From Varroa destructor (taxonomy: Eukaryota; Arthropoda; Arachnida; Mesostigmata; Varroidae): a DNA stretch of 64,000 nt. The stretch is from NCBI RefSeq assembly GCF_002443255.2, contig NW_019211457.1, positions 34,664,105 through 34,728,104 of the forward strand, read 5' to 3'. The notes below the pieces were generated by a model, which was not told the DNA's origin, made no database searches, and saw only the letters and a list, made by a program, of their open reading frames with translations. The stretch's first letter is position 1. The number at the start of each line of letters is the position of its first letter. Both the position numbers and the translations under genes were made by a program. Shown here piece after piece: positions 36,707 to 49,743 of this stretch.

Positions 36707-39700
36707 ATATATAGTCAACGCCTGAATGCCGCGAACGAAAATGCAGTGCTATGCACAATACGCGATGTACATTAATAATACGCCACAATGGTCTACAAAG
36801 ATAAACTGCGGGTTCACCAATCGCAACCAGAATGTAGGCCATCGAAATCGAAAGAAAAAGCGCAGCGAGAAATAGAAAACATCGTTTTCTATTTCATTAA
36901 TGTCGTTTTGAATCAAGCGATTCATCTTTCTCTTGTCCTCGAACTTTTCAGTAACTCCGCTTCCCTCTATCTCTTTTTTCTATCTATTTCATTCTATAAA
37001 GCGATAGCTAGGTTTATGCTGAACAGTGATGCTACTGTGACAACCTGTTTGCTTAATAGCCGGAGTAACACAAAAGCGCCCTAGGTTCTATTCCAAACGT
37101 AAACACACCTTGATTCTCCCGCAAAGGTCCGAGCACAAAAGAGCCGATTAGTATAGCAAATCCTTCTTCTGATTGCTTTCTACGGATTGTTTATGCAAGC
37201 GCCTTTCGCAAGCAGGCCCTTAAATCGATACTAAGCAGCGATACCTATAGCTGTTGTAGAAAAGAGTACAGAATTAGCTATGAAAAATATACGTAGCTCG
37301 ATTTCATTCAATTTAGCATCGATGTACATATTGTCTGCTAGAAAATAGGGCAGTACCAGTGCCGGCTCACTTTAAGCAATCAATAATTCAATCGTAGTTG
37401 ATCAGCGATTTTTATGTAATTAGAAGCGTGCAGCTCGCGTCAAACATTATTGGATATAAGTGGAGTAAAGAGCATGCACTGATCACAGATTTACAGTCCG
37501 TATTAGATCACAAACGTCAGAGGTTAACCAATAAGACAGGGTTTTTTTTAGCTGGCCATTAGGATTTTAGAGAAATAAGTTGCTGTTCTTAACAGCTTTT
37601 ACCCCCCTCCCGCCACCTCCGAGACGCGTACATCAATGAACTTACGGAGAAATCGCTTATCGGTTTGTGGTACGTTTCAAAATCGAGGTTAGTTTTTAGT
37701 GTCAGACGCGCGCATTTCACTACGTTTCGAACTGTGACTTTCAATAGCAGACAGCATTTGCGAATCAGCTTTATTTTCCGATAAAACATCAATAAATGCT
37801 AAACGCGATAATAGAGTCGATATCAACTAACTCGCGCGTGCTAATTAGATTCATCAATACATTACCAGTCGATTGTAATCGAGTCAAACAAACTGCAGAG
37901 CGATGCTGGTGACGAAATATGCGCTTATAAACTGTCGTTTCTTTCATTGCAGTGGCACCAACGTGCCGCTACGAGTATTATCAGCGTTGGCAGTAAATGT
38001 GCTCACCTTATTACCCCTAATTATATTAGGGGTATCATTCAAGTGAGAAATATATCTATATAAAGAAAAAAAATATATAAAGTGATTATTAATTGTGACA
38101 ATTCAAGCAAACCAAGTCAAATCGCTTTCCGATCGCTACTAAACGATTAGCAATGCAAGAGCAACATGAGCCATGAAGGCCAACAACGGTTCAGAGCCCT
38201 TCGGCAATGTAGGATACGGTAGTATGTATATCAGTATGTGCTCCGTTCTCAGCCTTCGCCTATAACCCTTTCTCTTTGTTGCCAAACCTGTGTTGTTTTT
38301 TAATTTCCGTGCGACACGATAAACTATCAGACAAGACGCGCTCACACGGCTCGGCCGTTTGTGGCGAAGCTGGAAGTTAGCAGCCACATCGTGTCACTGC
38401 TATTAGGAAATGTTACGAAGAGGCAAATCTTGGTGTTTTGGCACGTCAGGTGACGATAAAGCCGACGAGGCAATGGGGCGAGGTCCAATTCAAAGTCATC
38501 CTTTTGATCGATGTCCTGTACTGCGTCGATGCAGAGCGTTCACAACGTTTAAGAGATTTGAGTCGAACAATACGCCAAGGAATCAGTGGCTTACCTATGG
38601 ATGAATAATCATGTCGGCTAAACAGACTATGGACGCTGGCCATTGTTAACCAAGAAGTGGGCAAGAGTCGCTGGCTAGAGCAGCAACAGCATAAAAAAAT
38701 ACCGTAGAACAGCGGCGGTATTCGCAGAGTGATATGTGACACGATTTTAACAGGTGATGGATATTAGTATGCCTTACAATGTAATTTGTTCTGTACGTAT
38801 AACTAATTAATCGTAGTGATAATGCTTAACGGCAGTACGATACGTACAGGTCGAAATGCTTTACGTTTTCTGGTTACCGTAGGCGTTAGCCAGTAGCAAT
38901 TATTTGCAAGTTTTGTATCGCTTATGTTTAGAAACAGGAAATCTTCATTAGTCACCTAAAATGGGAACGGAGAGCACACGCATTCCACCATTTGTCGAAC
39001 ATCGTACGTATCTCATGGCGACAACAACAAGAAGATGCGTGCATAAATGTGTCCATACATTTCGTCATATTTATCTATTCATTACTTCGATCTCTGCTTT
39101 TTGAAATAACACTGTTTTACTGTCCCTTTTTTTATCATATCATTTATTCTCAACAGCAGTAATTAATAACAAAAGCCAAAATCTGCGTGTAGCTAGGACA
39201 ACAGACAAGGTTGTTCTTCTCGTTTGCAATCTTTTGAAAATTTAACAAACTTAAATATGTATTGCAGTTAGAGGACACATGATAAAAAGCATTGGTGCTC
39301 CAATTCGATGCCAACTATTAAAAAGGGGATTTAAGGACGCGCGTCGTCACGGCTATAGACGTTGCGCATAATTAGGCTAGTTCTCCCCAGAATTTCCTGA
39401 GCCAAGCAGTATGCCTATACTAAACCTGTTTCGTCATAACTTCTGCACATACCTTTGATCATGCTAACATTCGAGTTGTCCATCCCAAATATGAAGTCGA
39501 ACTTATTGAAATCTTCGTCGCACAGCTGCCTCGCGCGATGCTCATAAATAATGTCGTGATTTGCCAGAATCTACTTATATTTGAACGTTGTAATTTTCGT
39601 AGCCCAGATATGCATGAAAAGTAAGTTACACACAACAATTTCATTAAGAGCTGTTTCCGTTTTTTCTTTTTTTGTTTGTTTCTAAATTTTGCTGTCTAAC

Positions 39701-40112
39701 TCACACGGTGTTTCGCGCAATTCCATGGCTATCACCATTCTGTTAGGCCCATTGAGAACCATGAAGTTCTTACTGACCAACTGCTTTGCGCCTACGTTTC
39801 AGGGGAAATAAAACAGATTTCAAGTTTAAAGCAACTATCTGGGAGAACAAAAGATGCTGAAAGGCATAATGGTTGTTAGTATATAGACTACTACCTACCG
39901 CGCTTGAGACAAAAGAACGTACATAAATTTAAGCAGTTGTCTCTTTGAATCAATTGTTTCAATGATGTCACAAATGAGCATTTGAAAATTCCTCGACTTC
40001 TACAAGTGAGGATGCCCCCTCATGTATACCTTCATCGCTCTTCGATCGGGAGCACTTCCTGTGTGCCAAGCGCCGGTCGCCGCGCTATCGGCCTCCCACC
40101 GATCGCAGACAC
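29005..40112 (-). CDS. ACP1: Low-molecular-weight protein tyrosine phosphatase, three 3' exons (5' end not found)
   Basis: Exons 40112-40030, 39570-39453 and 29177-29005 join in phase and give the last 124 residues, against about 157 in the family. Exon a encodes DRWEADSAATGAWHTGSAPD, the strand and loop after the P-loop helix. Exon b encodes EHRARQLCDEDFNKFDFIFG followed by MDNSNV. Exon c encodes VELLGSYDPKG and IIRDPYYDSG, including the catalytic aspartate of the DPYY loop, and ends IEQHK plus TGA. The family dephosphorylates phosphotyrosine in the cytosol through a CX5R P-loop. The missing first 30-odd residues should hold that loop (a [13 protein letters not shown] motif). I searched 40,113-58,000 by eye on the minus strand and did not see it. 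Intron 2 has a poor pyrimidine tract (AAATATAAGTAG). The intron before the last exon is 10.3 kb. Confidence 0.88.
33857..33886. repeat. 13-bp perfect inverted repeat
   Basis: atgataataaatc, a 4-base spacer, then gatttattatcat. The arms are exact reverse complements. It lies in the ACP1 intron next to a CG-richer, tagacag-rich patch. Function unknown. Confidence 0.9.
36667..36714. repeat. (TA)n microsatellite
   Basis: About 48 bases of alternating TA with one phase slip (tatattata), in the ACP1 intron. Confidence 0.95.
38012..38034. repeat. 10-bp perfect hairpin
   Basis: tacccctaat, a 3-base loop, then attaggggta. A compact perfect stem in intronic sequence; no role is evident. Confidence 0.85.
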
Positions 40113-40931
40113 CTAGGAAGACAGAAGAAACACTCGAATTTAGACTATTTTACTACGGCAGTAAAAGCTTGAAATAGTAAAAAAAGGAAATAGGAAAATG
40201 CTATAGTATAACATAAGGCATAGAAAGTCAATACAAAACGAACCACAACATTTAAATTGTCAAGCTTCAGATATAGCAACGTATATGGTATTATATATTG
40301 ATAGATCGCTGCTAGAAAATAATTTGCTTTCAAGCGAACTGTGATAGTAGCAAAAAAACAACTACATCAATTGATGATACTTTTAAGATCGTTCGGGTTT
40401 CCGGGTGAGGTTATTAGTAGTATCAAGTATGCGCAACCAAAATATTTAATAAAGAAAGATAATATAACATCAGAAGACAGATGCTCATAATGTCTTTTCA
40501 AAAAAACAAAATCCGATTTCTATTATTAATAAAACGTTGTGGATACATAAAATACTTTGGAACCCTTATCTATGCAAAGACGCTTGTATTTAGCTAAGCG
40601 TGTCTTCCCTAAGGAGCAGTACAGGCGTGAACCTGATTCTTTACTTAGAAAAAATTCCCAAGCACATAAACGTATTGAGACAGGTCAAAACGTTTCTCAA
40701 ATTCGTTGTTTTTGGAAGGGGACGTAGGCCACTTCAGCCTTTGTTCGTAGCCATAACATGCCCATGTTTATTCTACTCTTGCACAGAACATAGTACTGAA
40801 CATATCCCGTTGTTATAAATGTTACTCAATAATAGTACGACTATACTATCTACTGCCATTATCACCATTCTCCGTACCCTTGTAGCACAATGAAATGATA
40901 TTAACTAGCTCGCTATTTCTTTTCTTTCTAG

Positions 40932-40992
40932 GTCCCTATACAAAGCTCGTAAACAGCTGAACGGCACCGACAAGACTGTTGTCAATCGTTGA
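40932..40992 (+). CDS. Candidate terminal exon of an unidentified plus-strand gene
   Basis: A strong acceptor (tatttcttttctttctag) is followed by an exon open in only one useful frame. It needs two bases from the previous exon, encodes SLYKARKQLNGTDKTVVNR and stops at TGA (40990-40992). Base composition is richer in G+C than the flanks, and the residues look like a natural charged C-terminus. I do not recognise the protein and found no upstream partner exon. It lies upstream of the visible ACP1 exons, on the opposite strand. It could equally be chance sequence behind a good pyrimidine tract. Confidence 0.3.
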
Positions 40993-41627
40993 CTAATTAG
41001 GGATCCCTGTTGCCGCTCCTGCTGTATTTACTTTTGTTTCTGCGTTGGCGTCTCACCTATAATGACCCCTCTTAATTCGGAAGAAATTCTAATTATAGAC
41101 TAAAATAACATCGCTACCTATCGTGCACTGTCAATTCGCACATTCACCCTTGAATTAGTTTTTTGCTTATCTCTTTTTTGTCTAGTTTTTTGTTTGTTAA
41201 GTGTAGAATCTTACAAACTACGAGAAATATGCTTCTTTGCTTTATTAGGTTCAGGCGTATTATCTTTTCCAGATCATGAAATGTTATTCTAAATCGGGCT
41301 CCAAAAACGGGTAGGTCGAGTGTCAAATAGATGTTGAACACGACGTTATTTTAAAATCTTTTCAAAGCCTCAAAAGTAACGTAGAACCGTGTACGGTAAT
41401 AATTCTTCTACTAAGGGCCGCTGGGAGCTGTCCCTTATGGCACAACTTCTACGTCTTCAAAAGTGGTTTAAGGCGATCCTTAGGGAATCCGAACGGTTGG
41501 ATTATGTGTGTTTGTTACGTGTGCCGTGTTTGACTTCAGCACGCCACTTGGCCTTTAGCGTACTATCAGCTAAAAGTTTTCGTCGCACTCGATATGAATA
41601 ACAATAGAACTGCGAATATAATATTAC

Positions 41628-41655
41628 TGTGTGTGGTCTAAAAAGACCACACACA
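41628..41655. repeat. 12-bp perfect hairpin with AAAA loop
   Basis: tgtgtgtggtct, loop aaaa, agaccacacaca. It lies 27 bases after the end of a 70-codon plus-strand open frame (41389-41601). It could be an RNA hairpin or the centre of a decayed inverted-repeat element. Confidence 0.9.
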
Positions 41656-44389
41656 AAGGCGGCTTCACTTATTTATGTACCATCAAAACAGCCTGTCGAC
41701 ACCTCATTGTCAATAGATGAACACCTATAAGGCTCGGGAAAACGCATTGATGGCCAGTCATGCACGCCCTGAGTCCAGCCAGCCGGTGAAGGCAACGAAA
41801 ACAGCGGGTATGTATTCTTATATCTCAACAAGCCACCCCATTGCTCCACCCAGATGTGTACGTACAGTGTGGCGCTATGGTGACTACCCGCGCACTAAAT
41901 GCTAACACTGTCGACTGTCTTCTGTGCAAACGCTTTTTCACGTAAACACACACCGTCATGGCACACAGAGACCATGCAACCAACAACATTGTCCCATATC
42001 GTGCCAGCCAGCAGTTACAGAAGTGAGTGGGCGACGGGAAACGTCGCCTGAACAAGTAAACATATTTTGCTGTGTAGACCTGATGAATTAGTGTACCTGC
42101 GGCATGGCGCTATGAGTCATCAATACGATACGACGAAAATGAAATGAATAAAAAGAATTATGAGATGTACGAAAAACTTCAGTTATGCGTCAACTTTTCT
42201 TACAATGGTTAAAAGGTGATTAGAAAACGAAGCGTTCATAAAAGCTGAAAGCGTATATAATAGTTATTTAGATGTGTAAAAACGAGTCTAAAGTTTATCG
42301 AGAATAGCATTGCTTTCGAGAAATCCGTTTCAACTACATGAGTGTTTAATACTCGTAGAAAGCCTATTGCAGTGGTATACGCGTTTCTGTGTCGAGCAAT
42401 AGCCAACTAGTTTTTTTTTTTTATATTATTAGAGCCTGCAGTAAGAATTCCTTCAATATTTAACAAGTAGATTCGTTTTTCTTTTAAGCCAAATATTTCA
42501 AAGAATGAATTGTGTAAGTATGACTCGTATTTTTCTCTGATCGGTGCTGAAAATTAATGGGCTGTGTCCATAGCAATTCTCCGTTTTTAGAAGACAAAGA
42601 ATCACCTTTGTTTCTCATGATGAGTCAATCGCAACATCAATATCCATGCTAAGAGGCCTCAGTCAGCTTCCAACGACAATTTATGGCATAGCTCGGCCTA
42701 GTACAAAAGTGTCTTCACTTTAGCAGGCCATTCCACTGTACCCACTACTTAGCAAGAGCAGAATTTAACAGAATTCGTCAGTTGCAGTTCGTCAATAATG
42801 GATGCTCTATGTACGTATCTTGCAACGAACACCACCATTTCTGTTTCGTTAGGCGAGTGTTACCGGCGTTTGGGGCTGCTCGATGCGTTCATGACAAGAT
42901 TCTTAGGAAAGCTTTGTCCTTTTTGTTATCGTCTATCTCTACGACTTCTGCAATGACACTGAACTAAATGCTGTTATAGGGAAGTCGAAACTAATCACGT
43001 GTGAGCAAACCAATAGTGCAGCATCCTCGAGCGACACTCGCAGACCTGAAGATCGCGTGTGGTTTCTTAACCGCGCACCGTAGCAGTGGTATGTAAGCTT
43101 AAGTAGAAGCTCAAGGGAAACGCCTATAGCCAACATGATATTTTGTATTAGTCATTGCTTAATGCTTAGTACAGCGTTTATTAAAAAGGGCACTGGCTGA
43201 CATTAGGTATCTTTTGAGAAACAACGCAACGTTTTCTATTCTTATTTCTAATTCACCTATAAACACTAACAGAAGCTTGTTTATGGAAAACAAATTGGTT
43301 TGATTTATGTGTGAGCGTGTGTTTGTGAGAGATTAAAAACGCTCCCATGAGACGAGCAAAAGTCAACTAGAGACACACTAGTATTTATTCCAACTAGCTG
43401 AAGAATATAATTAACGAGACATTTTTTAAACTGCAAGTTTGCTAAGTGATGTATATATAAGAATCCATCAGAAGCGAGCTAGAGTGCTATCTTGTGCTAT
43501 TGGATTTCTCGTGTAAATGTCCTACTGCTGCGAGATGGTGCGATGATCTTTCCTCAGCGGCAGAATTAGAACGCAGATTGTTAATGTTTCTAATTTGTTT
43601 TTATCTAATAGATAATTGTCGCAAGCCGCTTCTACACTTTAGATGTAAAAATCTTTCCATATAATTTAAACAGTCCTCAAATGGTTAGCATGGTTGATCA
43701 CGATTTTTTCAAGCGCCTACAGACGCACTGGCCGAGATTCCTCTTCGGAGGCATACTGCTTTTATTTAAATCCATTCACTACTTCACACTTCAATCCAGT
43801 GTCCATTCACTTATTTAGTTCCCCGTTCTTGAGGCACAGAGATCTAAACTTTTCCAATACATCATAGGTTCTCGTAGTCGTCGAGAATAGCAGCTCTATT
43901 TAAAGTCGTACGTTTCGGCGCAGGATTGCCGCTTGTTACTGCATTAGAGCGTCACACAGAATACCGAAATGGCTGACACATATGCGCTATAGTAATTTCC
44001 TTTAACCTGTTTGGTCATTCTAACCACAAAAACCGGAGCTGTATTATAGACAAAGCGCATTTGCACGAATCGCCTACGAATGTCCTGTACTTTTTACTGG
44101 ACATTCTCAGTGAGTCCAGATTTCCAAGATCGTTCAAGATTCCTTGATAACTCAGAGCCAAGCATACTATTTTCGCATGTCCCAGTGCTAAATTGAGCTT
44201 AATTTCAAACAAAACACAGTCATATTCATATTAAACGTTTCTCAAAAACAAAAAAGTACGCCAGTATCGAGCCAGTCAAATATCAACTCTTATCCCAAAT
44301 CAGCTCCATACCATTCCAAAGAAGCAACAATAGCAAAATCAAAAGCAAAATTCTAATCTCGTTTTGAATACATCTATACATCGCCATAA

Positions 44390-45152
44390 TGGAACATAAC
44401 TGAAATAATCAATACATCGCCGTACGAAGTAACGCGTGATCCCACAATAAAAACATCATTGACCGAACGGTCAGAAGGAGAAATCGGAACGAAGATCCCA
44501 TACAGATATAATAGTTCAACCGTATTCCGCACACTGGACGATGCGCATCGGCCCGTTGCAATCTGGCTAATATCTGACACAAAGCAGGAGCAGGTACAAC
44601 AAATCCATGATAAAATAAAATTACCACAAGCTGTTGTGGTAATCCGGCTGAGCACAGCAAACGCGTCGGAATAATTTACAAGACGGTATTCACTACCCAT
44701 AAATGGCCTGTGGAATCGACCGTATGCGCTGTGTGGTCAGATCAAGAACTTAGAATCTTATGTCGTTGCTTCGATGCATAATATAGACAAAGATCCGCAC
44801 TCAAGTGGCTTGGTTAATAGTGGTAGTAACAGGGCTCAGCGCGACGCAAATGGCGATGATATTCATTGATGTCTTCGAACAACATACTATACGGCCAATA
44901 GAGAAGGTCACCAATCATTCACACACCATATCAGTTAGACCCTACAGATTTGGGCACACTTTCCGAGCTCCACCATTCACTTTGAAACAACGCAAACCCA
45001 TAAAATGGAACTTTTCGGATAGAAACGTGCGCATCTACGCATCGGTCATATTGTTGTTTTACTTGTCATGGCTACGTGTGTGCATTTCCTTTTTCTCTAC
45101 ATCCGGGTGGCATAAAATGGACAATGCCAATCCTTCGTGTTCATTCATCTGA
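44390..45152 (+). pseudogene. Coding-like broken frames, unidentified
   Basis: Three adjacent plus-strand frames look like natural protein but are not continuous. The first is open from 44390 to a stop at 44674 and reads through PIKTSLTERSEGE-like, PYRYNSSTVFRTLDDAHRPV and AIWLISDTKQEQVQQIHDKI. The second, from about 44,676 to 44,865, reads LPINGLWNRPYALCGQIKNL and VASMHNIDKDPHSSG. The third, to 45152, reads FRAPPFTLKQRKPIKWNF and then a hydrophobic stretch IYASVILLFYLSWLRVCISF. No start codon or splice sites clearly organise them. A degraded gene or mobile-element relic is the simplest reading; a real multi-exon gene is less likely. I cannot name the family. Minus-strand frames over the same bases are taken as shadows. 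Confidence 0.3.
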
Positions 45153-48100
45153 AAGTATTGGCTAGAATATAAGCGTTCACATAGCAGGAAGAAAACTATG
45201 TCCATTCCGTCTATTGTATCCCCGTGACGCACGATCATAAGCTGCCTGAGCATCTCTGCCCAAACTCTAGCCGGGCAACCTTAGACGGCGAGCCAGACAG
45301 GTTTGTGTCGCTAATATCAAACTGGTAGGCATCATCAGAATAGGACCTCAATAACTTCGGATCATAATGTAACAGGTTGTTTTCTGCTTTCAGTTTTTCT
45401 TCCTTTCTAGTGTAGTGACTTTGTTTGGGTTTCCCTCTCCGCTTCTTGCGAGTGCTACCGTTCAAGAACCGATTTCTTGACGGATATATGACATGGCAAT
45501 AGGAAGCAAACTTAAGACTGCTGCATGCGATGTATACCGCCGCCTTTTCTGTCAGCTAACTGAAGAATGACAGGGAACACGCTATAACAAGATGGGGTCG
45601 TTCGTATGAAGTTGAAAAAAATATGAAGATCAACGGAACCGAACATACTCAAAAAATTGTGGTGAGCAGTGCACTTTTACCTGCAAGATTCCTACATCTA
45701 TCTGCTACTACTGAAGGCTTTCACGGATCTGCTGAATGTTTAGGCATCAGAACTTTGGGAGCTAACGCGGTAAGTTCAGTGACATATAATAGGATTCCAT
45801 ATACAACGAGGCTATGAAGCAGTTTAACCACACCTGTCATGGTGCTTTACTGGCAAATCAGGAAGCCAAGTTGGCCGGATGTTTTAGACGGTGGCTATAT
45901 TGCTAATAGTTATGCTCACCATTTTTTTAATTATAACTATATAACAGGCTAGGAAAGAAAGCTTAGAAGTGCTTAGTGATCACTGATGCTCTATCGAAAC
46001 CGATATAGCGAAAACTAGCCAATTCTTGGCAGTAAAGTTCGATTGAATGTAAAACAATAACATGTTTGGCGTAGTCTACCAAACTTCGCACGTTTACTAA
46101 TAAAAGTACATATAGATCTACTAAATTCGGACACCGTGATGTAACCCCATTAAAATTTGAAATGCGACTTTTTAAAATACGCGCGCTGTGCACTGATGCT
46201 GTTATGGCAGTAAAAAAGCCTGGATTGCTGCTCCAGTTCGTCTAGGTGAACAGATAACACCTGACAGATGGCACAGTGACTTATTCTTGTCCGGATTGTT
46301 GGATTATTCAGGTCAAACTCTTACCGACAGGGGGTCATTAAGGCTAGAACGAACGATCTGGTAAGAAACTTCAACTGCTACAAATTCGGATCATACATAC
46401 AGACCACTCCCTATTATCTTAGTCATAGCAATTAGGCACGACGACTTAAAATAAAGCTGTAGCTTTTTTTGACTATCGGAAAGAGCGTTCAATCTGGCAT
46501 CTTATTTAATGGCTAACATAGTTCTGCTATTTATATCTTGACTCATGTGTAATAAACATTACTAGACACAGGTTTGAAACAAATCGAAGCAAATCAATCG
46601 TATTGGTAAATTAGCATACACAGAGACGTGAAAATTTCATTTTTTGCGACGGGAACAGGTACCTATACGTTTATATTTTATCGACCTGCTTATACTATAC
46701 GAATTTATTTAAAGGACTTGTGTTGTGAAAAATGCTAACGAATCTACCGTAGAAGTCATTCTATACGAAACATAACAATACCCAAACAACTGTAATTTGT
46801 GAGAGAGAAAGCGAGAGATTGAACAAAATAAGGTCCAATGGCAAAATGTCCAACCTGATATAGGCTTGTCGTATTTGAGATATCAGATGATTGGTTAGTA
46901 GAGGAACGGTTTTTGACACTAAGAAAACAGCTTTTTATCTAAAAAATACGTATTGTGGTTCCAACCATTGATTTTAATTTAGACGGTTAGCTCCTGTATT
47001 TGACAGACCGATCGTTGACGACTCACATCAACCGAACGAACAAACTTACAACAAACAAAATCTTATTATCAGTACGGTGACACAGTTAGTTGCGAACGCA
47101 GTACACAACGTGTTTTTAAGTATTGATTCAGGATCAGCCCGCAAAAGCTATACTAGACCGGCACATAAACAAGATTATTATTCCCGTAAGAGGATTCTTG
47201 ATTGAAAAGAGGAAAAAACGTTTTAACAATATAAAGTTCCTTGTAGCATTACGGGCATAGTAAATAATTAGATCTTTTATTTCTACTTCGTCTTATCCCG
47301 TATCCGCAGCGCTCATCAGATGTAATGATCGCATCTGGCACATTCGTCATCATCACGAATACGTCTGTGACAGATGAGAGCAATGGGTGTGGCTCACGGA
47401 CACATTACTGCATTATTACAATATCACCTCAATATCACCTCCAATATCACCTCTCGGTCAAATCGTCTTAAAATGTCAGTTATGGTCTAGTAAATATACG
47501 CTAATTGACAATCCACTTGGACTCTTGGAATCTTCTTCTTAAATGGAAAGAGTGACGGAAATGGCTAGGATTAACATTATTGGCATGTATAGCAACGCTC
47601 AGCAGCGCTACGTATGTACGTGTCTCAATATACGATCTAAGACCATCCGAATGCCTGCATCCGCATACGTGTCTCAGAGTAACAGCGTATAATTTTCTGG
47701 TTCACGATCCTCAACTCATCAACGATCCCTCAGTGCTGCGTTGTCTTTGAATCGAAGTTCCGTTGACGGATACGCAATGATTCCTTTTCAGCGGCAAAGG
47801 CTACTGGCATCACCAAATAACATGTTTATTTAGGCTAAATCAAAGAGCTTCGTTGCGCAAAAATTTTCTTCTGCATTAAAATATACACTTGAAATCGCTA
47901 AGAATAAGACGAGACGTTACTGGCCAGAATAAACATTAATTTATATTTGCTGGTGTTCATATTAGAAATTTTTTGATCTTTTTCGTTGGGACGGCGCATG
48001 AAGAATAATGAGTGCAAACACTTCCTCAATCAGATTTCGCTGCCAGCTTTGCACTCAATATGTCAATGTCAACGGAAACGGCTGACCTTTGTTTCGCGGC

Positions 48101-49719
48101 TACCGTCAATGATTATCATCTGTAGAAATCGACGCCACTGCGATGTTAACGTAGATTCCACACCTGTCAGATAAGGGAGTCAAAAGCGGGGTCGACTGGT
48201 TGGAGTAACACTTACGTGTGCCGTCGTTATCGTCGCTGTGCCGTCGAGGCACCGACACAATACTAAATTCACTCCTATATGAGCGATACAAAAACCTATT
48301 TGGCTAAGAGGGCTAATACTATTTTGTTTGTCTATGAGCATTATGAGCGCTGCAGCAGCGCCAGGGCTTCCATGAAGTAGTGGAAGCCAATGCGGACCAG
48401 TTCAATGCGTATTTTATCATATATACCTATACACAGTGGTGATTTTGCCCAGCTTCCAGAGTATTTTCGTTCCAAGAGCTTTGCTGGTCAGTGCCGTTAC
48501 TGCTACTAGTATTGCCATCCGAGAAACCACCGGACGGCCAATCCTTTCCGCCACGTACGTCTGCGCTTGGTTTCGAACCTAGATCACCATGTAACTCCCA
48601 TATTACTAGAAGAAAGGAAGTGCTCTTTGTACTCATTTTTTCTGAGCTCAATGTCTGCTCATGTTTTCCTCTTCGCCTGTAGCTTGCCGTAACAGGTAAC
48701 CGACAGGAAATGGCGCCATGCATAACAACTACAAACGATGCGTGTTGTACCTCAGTATATCCTGCTATAGTTACATATTCAAGTCAGCTTCGTTTGTCGC
48801 TAGCTGAACGGCTGGCCAAACAGCGGAAACTCCGTGGGGTTGATCTCGTCTGTGTGTGTTAACCAAAGTGGAGCACATGAATGGTCGTCTGTGCCTGAAG
48901 TTGCATTAAGGTGCCCACTTAGCCGCGGAAACAGTAATGCTACGATAGGCCTTCAGCGGTGTATCGCGGCCTTCAGGAGTGTAGCGTGGCGCTCGTGTGA
49001 GTGGGTTGTGGCTCGGTATTTTTACTGCGTCGGAAGAGAAGAGGCGCAGCATGAGCGGTCAAGCGGACAGAGAAAACTTCAACATTTGACTTCAGCCTCA
49101 GACCTTGACAAGATCCGCAATATTGTCGCTGCTAAGAGCATAAATTATTCAAAATACTAAAAAGAACGCAAATAGCTAAAGCAACATAACTAGATTCAAT
49201 ATAGTATCGATCATCGACAACTGTGCAAAAATACGTTAATTTTGATTTGGGAACGATCTGAAGCAATAAACTTGCGAGCTGCAATAAGCATTAGCTGTTC
49301 TGCCGAGTGGGCTAGATGAGTTTAGAATGAATGTGAATTACTAACAAAATTGTATTTGTTTGTTGCCTGCCTAATGAAATGGCTCGTAGAAACTTCTAAA
49401 AGCACGCTATCTTTTTCATCGAAATGAAGGCGTATATGGGTTAGTTGAGCCATTAGCGCGATGACCCATGTCCAAGTCCCGTCTAAAGAGTCCTCAGTTC
49501 TCATCTAAGCATACCACCGTTATACCGCTATCTAACTGCATAATCAAAAGTTTTGCTAAATTCAAGCACAGTCCATCTATTTACTGCGAATGTAAGCATC
49601 GTTGCAAATTTATCAACAAAAATTGAGACTGCATGGTATTCTGAGTGGAGACAATCAAATAGCCTTTGTTGCTGATTATTTTTAGAAGTCCTATTCCCAT
49701 TATTTCCCCTAAAAGTATT

Positions 49720-49743
49720 GTTACATGACATGTTACATGACAT
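49720..49743. repeat. 12-bp tandem duplication
   Basis: gttacatgacat repeated twice without interruption. Confidence 0.9.

Larger units (their letters stand above)
29178..39452. other. Large ACP1 intron (10.3 kb)
   Basis: No nested gene is recognised. The contents are an (AAT)n/(AGT)n run near 31,374-31,397, a 13-bp perfect inverted repeat at 33,857-33,886, a (TA)n block at 36,667-36,714 and a 10-bp perfect hairpin at 38,012-38,034. A CG-richer patch at about 33,200-33,800 has overlapping open frames on both strands but no protein resemblance. Frames at 36788-37084 and 38139-38742 also show nothing recognisable. Confidence 0.5.

Noticed and set aside
38410..38742. Open frames on both strands in the ACP1 intron
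   Set aside because: No recognisable protein, no splice borders in phase, and the two strands overlap as shadows of each other.
39459..39644. Minus-strand open frame starting MKLLCVTYF
   Set aside because: Wrong frame across ACP1 exon 39570-39453; the phosphatase frame is the one with RARQLCDEDFNKFDF.
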